The notes beneath the pieces are model-generated. The model ran no database searches. It saw only the letters and a program-made list of their open reading frames with translations, and was not told the DNA's origin. Shown piece by piece: positions 26,451 through 38,150 of a stretch of DNA of 64,000 nucleotides. The position numbers and the translations under genes are program-made. Origin of the DNA: Stercorarius parasiticus. Taxonomy: Eukaryota > Chordata > Aves > Charadriiformes > Stercorariidae. Location: the NCBI GenBank assembly GCA_013396915.1, contig VWZL01000357.1, forward strand, positions 191,973 through 255,972, in the 5' to 3' direction. Within the stretch, counting starts at the first letter, position 1; each line of letters begins with the position of its first letter.

Positions 26451-29400
26451 TAGCAATCTTCCATGCAAGCATGCATGGCTGTACTGTACCTTGGACTTTC
26501 TGATTTCGTAAGACGACACTGCCCAGGCCTCTACCAATGCTGCTGGGACCTTTCAGCTCCAATTCAATCTATTTTGATCCACGATGAATCTTCTTTCTAA
26601 GTTTAGTGATCCCTTAAGCCACCAACAAAAAGCTGTGTGGTGTCCTCTCAAGGCTGCTCCTACCGCAAACAAATGCAATAATGGGACCCCAAGTTCTGAA
26701 GGCGATACTTACATACAGGTAATTTTTTCAGTTTTACTGAGGACCAGCTTGACATTCTTGCTGGCATGCCAGACATCACACTTTGCTAGGGGATGCCACA
26801 TCTTCTGGAAAACATAGGTACAGCACTGTCTTCTCCTTGACAGGACTCTAGGTAACAAGTAAAGGCCTCCAGCTGCAGTGTTTCCTGGCCTTGCCCCATC
26901 ATCAGTCTCACAAGAGCCCTCCAGAGGCATTGATGTGGCCTTGTTTGCTCTGAGGTGAGGAGAAATAGCTCTGTCTACAATTAGAAATATCCTGAGGCCC
27001 TCAGGTTGTTTTTCTTCAAGTCACTCTTCCAAAAAGCAGATCTTCAGACAATAAGAGTCTGTAAGGAAAGAGGCTTGTCCTTTCAAAAGAATTTCTATCA
27101 TCTCCTTACTAAATACCATAGCCGCAGTCTTCGAAGCAGGGAATATCTGTGTGTTTGTTCAGCATCTGCCATATTGTCTCCAAGGTACAAATACTATCAT
27201 GTACAATAATACTATCTGATCTTTCCCTGGGAGCAAAACTATTTGCTCATTGAAGTACTTAGGTGGGAAAGTAGTGTTTCAAAAGTCTCCAAACCACTCA
27301 TTCACAACCTTTAAGGGTGCACGTCTGTAATTTGGAGTGTGTGAGACACAAAAGCATCTTAAACAGAACCTGCCTTCCAGGAAGAGATGTCAGTTTGACT
27401 CAAAAAGTCACACTGAGACTGTCATAAAAGCAGGTGTACATAGCTCAGTCCAGAACTCATTTCCTGACAGTAAGTCTGACGTAAAGGTTAGTTAGAGCAT
27501 ACCTTTCCTATGCCAGGCTAAAACAACCAGCCTGGACCTCTGCTCTATGCATCAATCCTGGCTGTCAATTCGATATTGCAATGTTTTAAGCTTCCTTCAC
27601 AAAGGCACCATGTGTGGGGCTTTGCTAATGCCTCAGAACTTTAGTGTGTGCCAGGTTGTTGCAGAAGGGCAGCTGTTCAGCAAAGAGCCCAAGACATACT
27701 TTAGAGAAAAAAGGAATTTTAGCAGAAATGCCCTGAAATAACATACGTGCACAGTTAACAAACTTTACAAAGCTTCTGCAAAAAGCAGATACAGATACTG
27801 CTTCAATGAGAAGATGCTCTGAAGATATTCTAGTGGTCCTGACTGGAAGACCATTATACATAAAGGAGTTAGTAATCCACATAACAGGCTGAGCAGGTCC
27901 AGGCCTGTGCTGTGCTGTGCTGTTCTGCAAGTCCAGCCTGGCCTTCAGGCAATGTTGTGCTGCACAAATCTCTTGGCTACAGGATAAACTCAGACAGCTT
28001 GCTCTAACAAAGGAGCCTGCAGGCAGCTTCCCCTTAGTACCAGGGATTATGCCACCAGCCTGCCCTTGTCTTTATATAAAAGTACAGCAAGAATTTCCCA
28101 AGTTTGACAATAGAAATGGTGAATAGAGGTTTTTTTCTTGTAAGAAAATTCTGTAATAGCTCAAATGATCAAAATGGAACAATCTCTTCCATGGACAAAG
28201 TCTGCACCGCATGCTGTATGAGGATCAGAGGCCACTTCAGTGCTGCACAGACCGGGGTTCCCAGCATTTAAAGGTATGTAAGATTATCTATACTGTTGTC
28301 TCCATACAGTGTCAGCATTAATAAATAACATTTTAAATGATACCTCATGGAGTCTGAGTGTTTTTCTTACCAGGCTTATAATGGACCAGCACCTCCTGGT
28401 GCAAAACAGATGTACCTAAGAGGTGTATAGATACACCTAAGAGATGTACAGATACACCTAATAGGACAGGGCTGTTAAACAGTTATGATCCCCAGAATAA
28501 ATAAGATACCTACATCTTTTTTGAAAGACCTGACACAGTTAAGCTCTGCCTTCGATAACTGCAAGCCATATATGAGAACAATAATGCATGGGAGGTTTCA
28601 CACGGGTCGTTAAGACAGGATTCCTCTTCTCTATAATCAGCAATCTAAAGATTAGTCATATCACCTTAAGCCAATTCTTAGATTCCCTATATATTCAACA
28701 AAGAGAAAGAGGTGATTCAGTATAGCAATCCATCCCTTTTTAAGACAGTTCTCTGGAAAAGGCAAAATTAAGCTTCCTCTGCAGATGCACTTAGAGTGCC
28801 CATAGTAGCCAAGCCTGACCTTCAGCCAGCTTAAACTTCATATCTACTGTTATGGGCTTAAAGTCAGTTGAGGTGATTTCTCATGTCAGTTGGTACTGAC
28901 AGGGAAGCTCAGAACAGGTTGGAAGGAAACTGTTTGTAATGTACTAAAGACAAGATAACTATATCCATCTGGTTTGTTATATTTTTTTAAAAAGGGAGTT
29001 CTGAGTAATACGTACGTCCATCTGGTACTGCTGCGTACATTCACTTTCCTATACCCTCAGTTTGCTGCACACAATTTTGCAGGAGTTTCTTCAGATTGTA
29101 ATGAACGATCCATCTGCTGACACCAGACCAGAGAGATGTATTGCTCTGCCAGCGACTGCTACAACCCACCTCTTGTTTATGCCTGCTAGCGCTCTCTGTA
29201 TGCTTGCAGGTGGTTGTTGTGACCTCAAGCACTAATTATGAATAGGTGACAGGCAATTGATCTGTCTTCTGAGAACAGCCTTAACTGCATCGGTACAATC
29301 AAGACACCAGGGTATTCTGTAAGGAGGAACCTGCATGGGAAAAGGCTGCTATAAAGCAATTGCAGAAGCAGTTGAAGCTAAGAGAGCAGGCAAATACAGA

Positions 29401-32400
29401 AGAATTGTGGTGCTGTGAATGCAACAGGAACATATTCGCATAGATTGCATTTGCTACTATGTCATGTTGTTAGTGTGGGTCTCAAGTTTATGCTCCAGCT
29501 CAAATATTTTTCAGCTGAGCACCGAGTCTATGAGTACACGCATGTCCAGAGTTTGGAGTGGAGATGCACCCCTGGGGCAGCACAGGCAATGGGCTACAGG
29601 GAAGGAAGTAGCAGTCCTGGCACAGACTTTTGGAGGCTTTGTGGAGGCAGAGTCACTTGGCTTGGGGAACTTGACCCTGAACTCAAACAAAACTGCCTGA
29701 AGCTATATGACTGGACAAGAAAAAAAGCCATTTTTTGCTAATTCTGTAATATTATAGGTATATTTTAAATGCTTTCCTGCAATAGTTTACCTACCCACAG
29801 TTTTCTACTATTTGGCCAACTCCAAATACAGAGCTATGCACACACAAACACACAGATTATTTCAATTTCCTATTTAAATAAACTGTTGAATCTAAGAACT
29901 CAAGGGGAAATAGTTGAATTCGGACTCTATTCCTCTAACTTTAGGTACTTACAGATGCCTTCTCTAACATATCTTCTTAGATCAGAATTTCTTAGTGATG
30001 TTTGAATGACATTCATCCTTGCTTTTTCTTTTCTCCAGTGGTTCTTTCTTGCTTTCAAGAAAATAAATGATAGAAAAGTGGTATTAAGTGGTCAATTCTT
30101 TGCCTAGATACCTCTGTTTTGGTTGTTTTACAGTAGGGCTTATCTTTATTCCAAAATGCTATAATTCACTAGTTTTTTACTTCTTGCCCCAGATATTTCC
30201 CATGTATAGGCAACAGCTATTGGAAAATCCTAGCTCTATCTGCCATGAAATACAAACAACAGCTTCAGGAATATATATAAGCATGCCTGTCGCATGGCCT
30301 GGGCACTTTCTAGCCAGGCTGTTGGGTATTCTCCAGCTTGAACTCGGGCCTACTGCATCCCCAAAAGGCTGAAGGAGGGCTGAACTCAGAACACCTGCTG
30401 GGAATCTAGGCTGTCAAGTGCTCAACCAGACGAGGTCTTTTCTACTCAACACGTGTGAACAAGAATCTGATGGGACACTCGGTTTCTTACCATCAAGAAC
30501 GTTTCAGAGACCAGTCTAAACCTGTCTCCATGAATGCTTCCAAGTAAAAAAGTGTACAAGGGAAGAGTGGACTTAAGAAAAGCTCAAGAGAATTAGTTGA
30601 CGATGTAGGTATAATATTAATTTCCTTGCACCTCCACCTCCCTTTCAGTTTCTGCAGGCTAGATGTGGATCTGACCCTTAGCCTGAGATATAAAATAAAA
30701 GAAAGAGTGAGTTTCCCTATGGGGATGAAAGCAATGGACCCAGTAGATGTTTATTAAAAATCTTCTACATTTACCACAAGCTATTTTTCTGGAAACAAAG
30801 TAGGCTCAGCAGCCTAACACATAAACCCTCTTCTGTGCTACCAAGACAGCCTTCATTGATGAACCAGAATCAGAAAGGAGGAGTTAATCCTACAGAAAGG
30901 AAAAGAGAAATATGGTGAAAATACTGGATTTTAGTTAGGAGATTAGGAAAAAAAAATAAAAGAATATTAGCCAGGGCAAAGAATTAGAAAAAAAGTATAG
31001 CTAGACTTATGACCTTCTCTGAAATACTGACAATCAAGTAAAAAAAGCAATCAATCACAGAGATTTGCAGACCAGAAAATCCCAGGATCATGTTCACTCA
31101 AGGAGGCAGATTTTTAATTGATCACCCACATATTGATAACACAGTTGAATGTATTGTAGAAGAAAAAAAAATAGAAAGATTGCACCCAGATCCTCCAGTA
31201 AGAGACAACCAAAGAGTACAAGGCGTGTTGGTTGTCCCTAACTGAAACTTTCAGGAGAAGCGTCAGCAGCACTGTTCTGGGTCCCTGGTCCCCCACCCCA
31301 GCCACTGAGGACATCAAGGCTGCCACACTGCCGGCTGCCCTGGCTCTATGACGGCACTGGGGCTGCCTTGCCCCTTGCTTAAGGTGCTGAGCATGTACTG
31401 AGCCCACCTGCACAACCCAGGGACAGCCTCCAGGGCACCCTGCTTGCAGCATTTCTGACAGGTGGGACAGAATCCTGTCCTTGTGGTGGCCCCCTAGCAC
31501 CCCCCAGCACCCAGTTTGGACATATTCTCTCTGGCAGCTCAAACACATCCTTGGCAAAGACTGCAGTGATACAAAACTAGGACTCACAATACTCTCTACA
31601 AAGCCATTTGCAGCAGCAGTATTTAATTTAGTATTTAGAGACACTTTAATTTATACCCAAATCAGGGGAAAAAAAATAATTTCCATCTTCAAGGTCAAAA
31701 GTGTCTCAAGCAAAAAGAGCCTACCCCTTCACGTAGAAGTCCCAAAAGGTATAAAATTCATTTTGCTGTTTTGTCTGCAGCATGCTATTTTGTCAGTTCA
31801 ACAGACTGTTGAACTGTTTGCAGCCTTTAAAACCTATTTGGTTGCTATGGTTACCAGCTCTTCAAAATATCACTACCAGATCAAAAAAAAACCCTGTGTG
31901 AAATCTGATGATTCTGCCATGATTTTGCGTGATTATACAAGAAAATTGTTCTACAGTTAGAACTTTGAGAGACAAAGGGTGGTATAAGTCAAAAGCAAAA
32001 TGCTGAAAAGATGTTTTCTTTGGGCCTTGCAGCTTTAAACTGTTAATCACTCTAAGAAACTGACTGGAACACAAAACCACTGATAATCATAGCAACTTCA
32101 GAACAGCTGATACTCAAAATTTATTTTTCTAGCAGATTTATTTTTAATTTCTACATAAATGTAATATTTGCATTCAGAACTTCAGATGGTCTACAATTGG
32201 TTAACATTAGTGGAGACAGTGAACTACATCAGCTAAAGATCTTGCCACGAATATGTACAATTTTACAAGTTTTGCCTACCTTTTTATCAATATGTATTAA
32301 TTGAATCATTTGACATTATTAGACTAAAGATGATATTTACTACAGACATCTGAGTGCTTTCATTCCTCACCAGCTCTTGATTAAGGTGAATGCCAGGAAG

Positions 32401-32621
32401 CCCACAAAAAGCAATGACACTATAAAATGGAAGCCAAAAGCTAGACCCTCAAATGGTAAGGATCTGCATAATTCCTTCAAACCACATAATTTACTCTAGC
32501 TAAGGTTTTGGCCCTGAGAGCATTGCCCCAGCAATCTTAATACAAAGAACTGAGTTTTTTCCTGAATACAGAAGTGAATTATGAGATCAAGTTAATCAAA
32601 GGTGATAGAATTTTTTAAAAC
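26451..32621. other. Non-coding DNA with a short tandem repeat and a GC-rich patch
   Basis: No young transposon or exon. A short tandem repeat with a 21-base period sits at 28416-28457. About 31250-31530 is GC-rich with few CpG, covered by an open frame on the minus strand (31114-31644, 176 codons). That frame's translation is rich in residues expected from GC-rich DNA and shows no domain. An RFX-type half-palindrome is at 31841-31854. Nothing else is supportable. Confidence 0.4.
28416..28457. repeat. Two-unit tandem repeat, 21-base period
   Basis: Units 28416-28436 and 28437-28457 read CTAAGAGGTGTATAGATACAC and its near copy with two changes; a third unit begins (CTAA) and breaks off. It is a small local duplication with no sign of function. 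It could be of use as a length polymorphism. Confidence 0.8.
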
Positions 32622-33514
32622 CTCTGTAAGTTTGCAGATGACACCAAATTGGATGGAGTGTTGATCTGTTTGAGGGTAGGAAGACTCTACAGAGGGATCT
32701 GGACAGGCTGGATTGATGGGCCGAAGCCAATGGCATGAGTTTCAACAAGGCCAAGTGCCGGGTCCTGCACTTGGATCACAACAACCCCATGCAGCGCTAC
32801 AGGCTTGGGAAAGAGTGGCTGGAGAGCTGCCTGGCAGAAAAGGACCTGGGGGTGCTGGTCGACAGATGGCTGAATATGAGCTGGCAGTGTGCCCAGGTGG
32901 CCAAGAAGGCCAACAGCATCCTGGTTTGTATCAGAAATAGTATGGCCAGCAGGACTAGGGAAGTGCTTGTCCCCCTGTACTTGGCACTGGTGAGGTCCCA
33001 TCTTGATTACTGAGTTCACTTTTGGGCCTCTCGCTACAGGAGGGACATTGAGGTGCTGGAGTGTGTTCCTAGAAGGGGAACAATGCTTGTGAGGGGTCTA
33101 GAAAACAAGTCTTATGAGGAGTGGCTGAGGGAACTGGGGTTGTTTAGCCTGGAGAAAAGGACACTCAGGGGAGACCTTATCACTCTCTACAACTACCTGA
33201 AAGGAGGGTGTAGAGAGGTGGGGGTTGGTCTCTTCTCCCAAGTAACAAGTTACAGGATAAAAGGAAATGGCCTCAAGTTGCACCGGGGGAAGTTTAGATC
33301 GGATATTAGGAAAAATTTCTTCACTGAAAGGGTTGTCAAACATTGGAACAGGCTGTCCAGGTAAGTGGTTGAGTAACCATCCCTGGAGGTATTTAAAAGA
33401 TGTGTAGATGTGCTGAGAGACATGGTTTAGTGGTGGACTTGGCAGTATTAGGTTAATGGTTGGACTCAATGATCTTAAAGGTCTTTTCCAACCTAAATGA
33501 TATTATGATTCTAT
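32622..33514 (+). mobile_element. CR1 LINE, 5'-truncated in the reverse-transcriptase region
   Basis: Begins at the FADD box (AAGTTTGCAGATGACACCAA at 32628-32647) and continues through the rest of ORF2 to the 3' end. A frame over 32735-33013 reads [17 protein letters not shown], ...[12 protein letters not shown], ...ALVRSHLDY; after a stop it continues in the frame of 33053-33364 ([20 protein letters not shown], ...[16 protein letters not shown]). This is the thumb and C-terminal domain of CR1 reverse transcriptase. A short out-of-frame part near 32670-32730 and several stops show it is inactive. The tail is a single decayed ATTATGATTCTAT at 33502-33514. The wording AGTGGTGGACTTGGCAGTATTAGGTTAATGG marks a common Neoaves-type CR1 3' end. 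It is one of the best preserved CR1 coding stretches here. Confidence 0.95.
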
Positions 33515-33579
33515 TTTCAAACTATCGACATGCAAGCTTGCTTTCCTATGTTACTACACTGAGTTACATTATTCAGTAC

Positions 33580-33910
33580 CTGAAGGGAGCCTATAGGAAA
33601 GCTGTGGAGGGGCTGTTTGCAAGGGCATGTAACGATAGGACGAGGGGCAACGGTTTTAAACTAGAGCAGGGTAGGTTTAGATTAGACATTAGGAAAACGT
33701 TCTTTACAATGAGGGTGGTGAGACACTGGCCCAGGTTGCCCAGAGAGGTGGTGGAGGCCCCATCCCTGGAGACATTCAAGGCCAGGCTTGATGAGGCTCT
33801 GAGCAATCTGATCTAGTTGAAGATGTCCCTGCTTACTGCAGGGGGGTTGGACTAGATGACCTTTAACGGTCCCTTCCAACCCAACACATTCTATGATTCT
33901 ATGACTCTAT
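33580..33910 (+). mobile_element. CR1 LINE 3' end, subfamily of position 1
   Basis: The stop-free frame to 33816 translates to the end of ORF2 ([20 protein letters not shown], ...RVVRHWPRLPREVVEAPSLE, ...FKARLDEALSNLI), followed by the 3' untranslated part with the hairpin CCCTGC (33827-33832) / GCAGGG (33838-33843), the TTCCAACCC word and three ATTCTATG-like repeats to 33908. The last 108 bases are nearly identical to bases 1-108. It lies only about 65 bases beyond the previous CR1, in the same orientation, but has different 3' wording, so these are two insertions and not one. Confidence 0.95.
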
Positions 33911-36299
33911 ACAATTAAAAGTGCCCTAGATGTAAGAGAATCCACCCCTTTGAAGACAGAAGCCAGGCAGTTACAGAAACTCAAGCAACAAAGTGTTCCC
34001 TCATGTTACATAATAAGACTTTAGAAATTGTCAGACCATCTGTAAAAATAAAAAATAAAAATTATGTACTTTACAAAATGTGAAATAGTGGAGGTTTTTC
34101 TTCCTTGACATCAAACAAGTCAGCATTCCTTCACCCAGCAACTATTTCCAACATACATCGGAAATCAAAAGGTGGCAATGAAGATAAATGTGTCCTTTTT
34201 CTATAGATGGGACATTAAAGAGAAGCTGTTCTTACAAGGTGAATAATAGAGCCTCACAGAAGAGCAAGATGGAATAATGCAGTTCTTCTTCCAATACTTC
34301 CCTGTATGGGTGAGTATGGACATAAACCTGTCAGTCTCATTTCTACCTTCTTAAGAAAATGCAGGCAGCCAGCTGTGAACATTTTCACGGAGTATCAAGT
34401 AACAGAAAAGAGGAAGGATCAATAGAGACCCATAAAGCCATGGTTTACCCAACACAATCATTGCAAGTTCATATGCTGTTCTATCCCCCCACAATTACCT
34501 AATCATGTGCAAACGTTTTCACATCACTGATTTTGCAATGGAAAATTAAATAGAAATTTAGTTTGACAGACAAAATTCCCTTACTAACCCTTACTATTTA
34601 TTAGGACACTGCTTTCAAATTTAGTGTTAAAATTAAGCTTTGAAGGGAATAATTATCACTTCATTATCATTGTAATTATAAAAAACAATCAGATCCTTCT
34701 TGCATCACCCTGACTCCATATCCCTCTGATATATTTCTAGTTTACATACAGACACCTTCTCATTCTTTGGGAGATCAGTAAAAACTAAATAAAACAAATT
34801 ATTAGCAGTGGTTCGGTTTCCAAGTTATATTCAAAACCTAGCATGGCTGTCATCCAATACTGTTGGTCAATGTTAGCAGAAAATGTTTTCAACCCACATC
34901 ACCAAAACCTATTCTCTATCAGCTTGTTTTCTGAAGTGTTAAAGATGTTGGGTCACCTAGATGGAACAATTGATTCAAATGCAGATTTTTTAATGTCAAT
35001 AAATATTCTTTATGTAAGTGTTCTCCCAGGTAATGTGACATTCATTTCAATATTCTTTTATTTCCATCTAGTTCAACTCTACGGTTATTTGCTGTTTGAA
35101 TTGTCATACTGCTGCAGCACTCCAGCCATCGGCCATACCCCCACTGACTAAAGACTGAACAAACAGGGCACAAATTTGCCAAGTGGCCCAGAGAAAATGA
35201 GTTTGCCTTTAGTCACAGACAAGTAGAGTGGATCACTGAATATTCAGAAGAGGGTACCAAAGAGAGAAACTAGGATTTTAGTTTGGACAAGAGAAATTCT
35301 GTTTCTGCCTGTGCCTTCTTAGAGTCTGGTGCCGTGTCTGTTTTCTGACAAAATTATCAAAAAGCAATGCATCCAGATAGGGACATAAAACCACTGTCAA
35401 AAAGCCAGAGGAGGTTAAAGGAATTGTCTCCCAAAAAACATGATTAGAGACTCAGGAGAGAAGCCCAGAGAGGACATAATCCCTGGGGAAGGGAAAGAAT
35501 TCAAGTAGAAAAGCCTGGTTAAACATGTTGCAGGTGCCTGATAATTTGAAAAAGCCCCCTGTTCTGGATCTGAGATGCAGCTGCAGGCATCAAAGGCCTT
35601 GGCGAGAGAAGTTTGAGAGTTATGTCAGGGATAGAGGAGAGATTGGAGATTGGATGAAGTCAGAAGAGAGTTTAGAATAATAACAAGCTTAGGAACAGAG
35701 AGAAAAGAATGTCTGGACAGGGGTTAGAAAGGTAGGTGAGGGTTGTGGGTGGGCTTCTTAAATGTGGAAAATGGGGAAATACTCTCAGCAAACAGACGGA
35801 GTGCAAGAAAGGCACCTGAAGACACTGTGAGATAACATGGCAGCAAAATGCAGAAAAGCAAATGAGAGGTTTATATTTGTGCTGGAAGGAAAGAAGGAAG
35901 CAGTCACAGGAGAAAGAGGGAGAAATCAAATGCAAGATAATAGTTGTAGTATCTTTCTTAAGTCTTCTATTTGAAGAAACTGGTGAAAATCTGTGTGGAG
36001 AGGGAAGTGGAGGCAGGAGAAGCAGTATGGAGGCGAGACAGTAGTAGTCTTGAAGGGATGAGACTTAGATGTCTTAATTTTCCCAGTAGGGCTATCCAGA
36101 GAAGAAATGCACTTGACTAGGTTAAGGAGAATTTAGGCCCCCATGAAGTGTCGCTGCTTTATACACTAGCCACTGAACATGGAAACACCAGAGCAGAGAC
36201 TTCTGCCCATGTGGGACAACGGCAGGCACTTTCACTGGTACAGTGTACCCTTTCACTGGTACGAATTCTGAATGAATCTGACACATCTGTAACCTGCCT
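33911..36299. other. Non-coding DNA, purine-rich at the right
   Basis: No recognised repeat or exon up to about 35150. About 35400-36060 has a strong purine excess on the plus strand (GA-rich, as in 35690-35720 and 35880-35925). This may be part of an old element I cannot name, or a purine-rich tract. At 36228-36261 the words TTTCACTGGTAC occur twice, 22 bases apart, just left of the LTR. Confidence 0.4.
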
Positions 36300-36902
36300 A
36301 TGTGTACACTCCTGGCAGGACCTGTGGACCCATGGAGAGAGGAGCCTACACTGGAGCAGGTTAGCTGGCAGGACTTGTGACCCCGTGGGGAATCCATGCT
36401 GGAGCAGCGTTTTCCTGAAGGACTGCAGCCAGTGGGAAGGACTCACATTGGAAAAGTTTGTGGAGGACTGCCTCCTATGGGAGGGACCCCAGGCTGGAGC
36501 AGGGGAAGAGTGTAAGGAGTCATCCCTCTGAGAAGGAAGGAGCGAGAGAGACAATGCGTGATGACCTGACCGCAACCCCCATTCCCCGTTGCCATGTGCC
36601 GCTTGGGGGAAGGAGGTAGAGAAATCAGGAGTGAAGTTGAGCCTGGGAAGAAGAGAGAGGTGAGGAGAATGTGTTTTAAGATTTAGTTTTAATTTTCTCA
36701 CTAAGTTACTCTGAGTTGATTGGTAATTTCCCCAAGTTGAGTCTGTTTTGCCCATGACAGTAATTACTGAGTAATGTCTCCCTGTCCTTATCCCGACCCA
36801 TGACCCTTCCATTGTATTTTCTCTCCCCAGTCCAGCTGGGGAGGGTACTGATAGAGCAGTTTTGGTGCGTACCTGGCATCCAGCCAGTGTCAACCCACCA
36901 CA
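36300..36902 (+). mobile_element. Solo LTR of an endogenous retrovirus, 5' truncated
   Basis: The right end reads GTCAACCCACCACA (36889-36902), an LTR terminus of the ...CA type. The U3 portion carries tandem modules starting CTGGAGC or a variant at 36351, 36399, 36448 and 36494 (48, 49 and 46 bases apart), aligning with those at 60861-61054. Downstream are the words GTGAAGTTGAGCCTGGGAA (36631-36649) and CTCCCTGTCCTTATCCCGACCC (36778-36799), also shared with the other copy. The left end (the TGTATTGGG start and about 400 bases of U3) is missing; the exact left border is uncertain. The AATAAA found at 61262 in the other copy is lost here. Plus is chosen as the sense strand by that comparison. 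No internal retroviral genes adjoin. The 244-codon frame on the minus strand (36159-36893) is antisense to the LTR and not a gene. Confidence 0.82.
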
Positions 36903-38053
36903 TACGGTCTTTGTGCTTCAAGAAGACTGTCTCGATTGTCTCTGAGCTAATGGTATTCACATACAATTTGAAAGACATTCCCTCTATTTATGGTTTGCCC
37001 TTAAAAAAAGAAAAAAAGACTCCATGATTGCACACAAATATTTTACTTTACAGAAATGCAGATTACATGTTTTCTTTCAGCTCCAAAGGTAGGTAAAAGT
37101 TTACTGAAGACGCTTGTTGGCTGTCTGTACTAAAGAAAATGTAATTCACTCTTACGTCTTTTGCTGCTTAAAAGCAGCAGGTGGACTACAGGCATTTTCT
37201 GTCTGCTTGCTTTCTTGAAGCTCAAACTGTCATTAAATTTCACTGGAAAAAACAAGATTGTTTCAGAACTTTATGTATCAGACTTTCCCAGTAATTTCTT
37301 CCTGGGTGCAAACCCCACCGTGGGGCTAGCGGGAAATGTCCTTTATTCTGTCATCCCTATCAAGAACCTTCAAAACTGTCCCTTGTTTTGTTTCACTGCA
37401 CCTGACAAAGCTTCTGTTATCCTTTTCAAGGGAAAGCATTTAGTGCGTTTACAATCCAACATTTAAACCTACAAATATGTGACTTGATCATCAAAGCTAA
37501 TTATCATTAGCAGTTTCCTATGATTCCTGAAGGATGTGTAGCTGGCGAATGCAACTGGAGGAGCTTATAATTTATGTTTAAAGATATAATTGCCCATATT
37601 AGAGCTAATTGTCTCATCTGTGTATTCAGAAACAAAAGGAGAGAGCAAAATTTTCCTCTGCTCTTCCATTTCGGAAGCCAGCGGTCAAATGTTCAGTTGT
37701 TGAGTTAGTGCTGAATTGCAATCATGCCAATCACCCATGAAGCTCAATGTGGACAGGAGAGATGGTATTTGACAGAGCCAGTCACCTTAAGCGTCTTTTA
37801 TAATCAATGCAGAGAAAGAGCCACTTAGGTGTGATTCACCTCATCCCGAAGGAAAAGTCTAAAATAAGGCAGATGATTCATGCCCCAGAAATGCCTGTTT
37901 CTCACCAAAGACTTTGATGGGAGCTGTGAAGGGCTACCTTAGATTTAGTTAACTACATTTCTGAAGTCTAAAGTTAGGTAAATTGAATCTCATCAGATGT
38001 GTCTATACTGCTGCCTGCTCATTCTGAGGCGAAAGGTATGAAATGAACAAAAG
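36903..38053. other. Non-coding, single-copy-looking DNA
   Basis: No repeat or exon is recognised. A 101-codon frame at 37161-37466 (plus) has no motif. About 37440-37630 is AT-rich with TAAT words, compatible with but not proof of a conserved regulatory sequence. Confidence 0.4.
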
Positions 38054-38150
38054 TAGAATCATAGAATCATAGAATTTTTTGGCTTGAAGGGACCCTAAAG
38101 ATCATTTAGTTCCAAGCCCCCTGCCATGGGCAGGGATACCTTTCATTAGC
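38054..38150 (-). mobile_element. CR1 LINE 3' end
   Basis: Complement of the CR1 tail: TAGAATCATAGAATCATAGAA at 38054-38074, then the complement of CTTCAAGCC / GGGTCCCTT and the hairpin CTGCCATGGGCAGG (38121-38134). About 97 bases are left, the same subfamily as at 4677-4819. It is truncated earlier than that copy and has no coding part. Confidence 0.9.

Noticed and set aside
31114..31644. 176-codon minus frame as a possible gene
   Set aside because: No domain, and a competing plus-strand frame (31481-31960) overlaps it. Kept only as a low-interest composition observation.
8238..35546. The word CAGGTGCCTGATAATT occurs at both 8238-8253 and 35531-35546
   Set aside because: A 16-base match between two places in 64 kb is expected about once every two windows by chance, and the flanks do not extend the match.
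36159..36893. 244-codon open frame on the minus strand, the longest in the window
   Set aside because: It lies antisense across the solo LTR and follows its tandem modules, whose lengths keep the frame open by accident. No retroviral or cellular protein pattern is visible.
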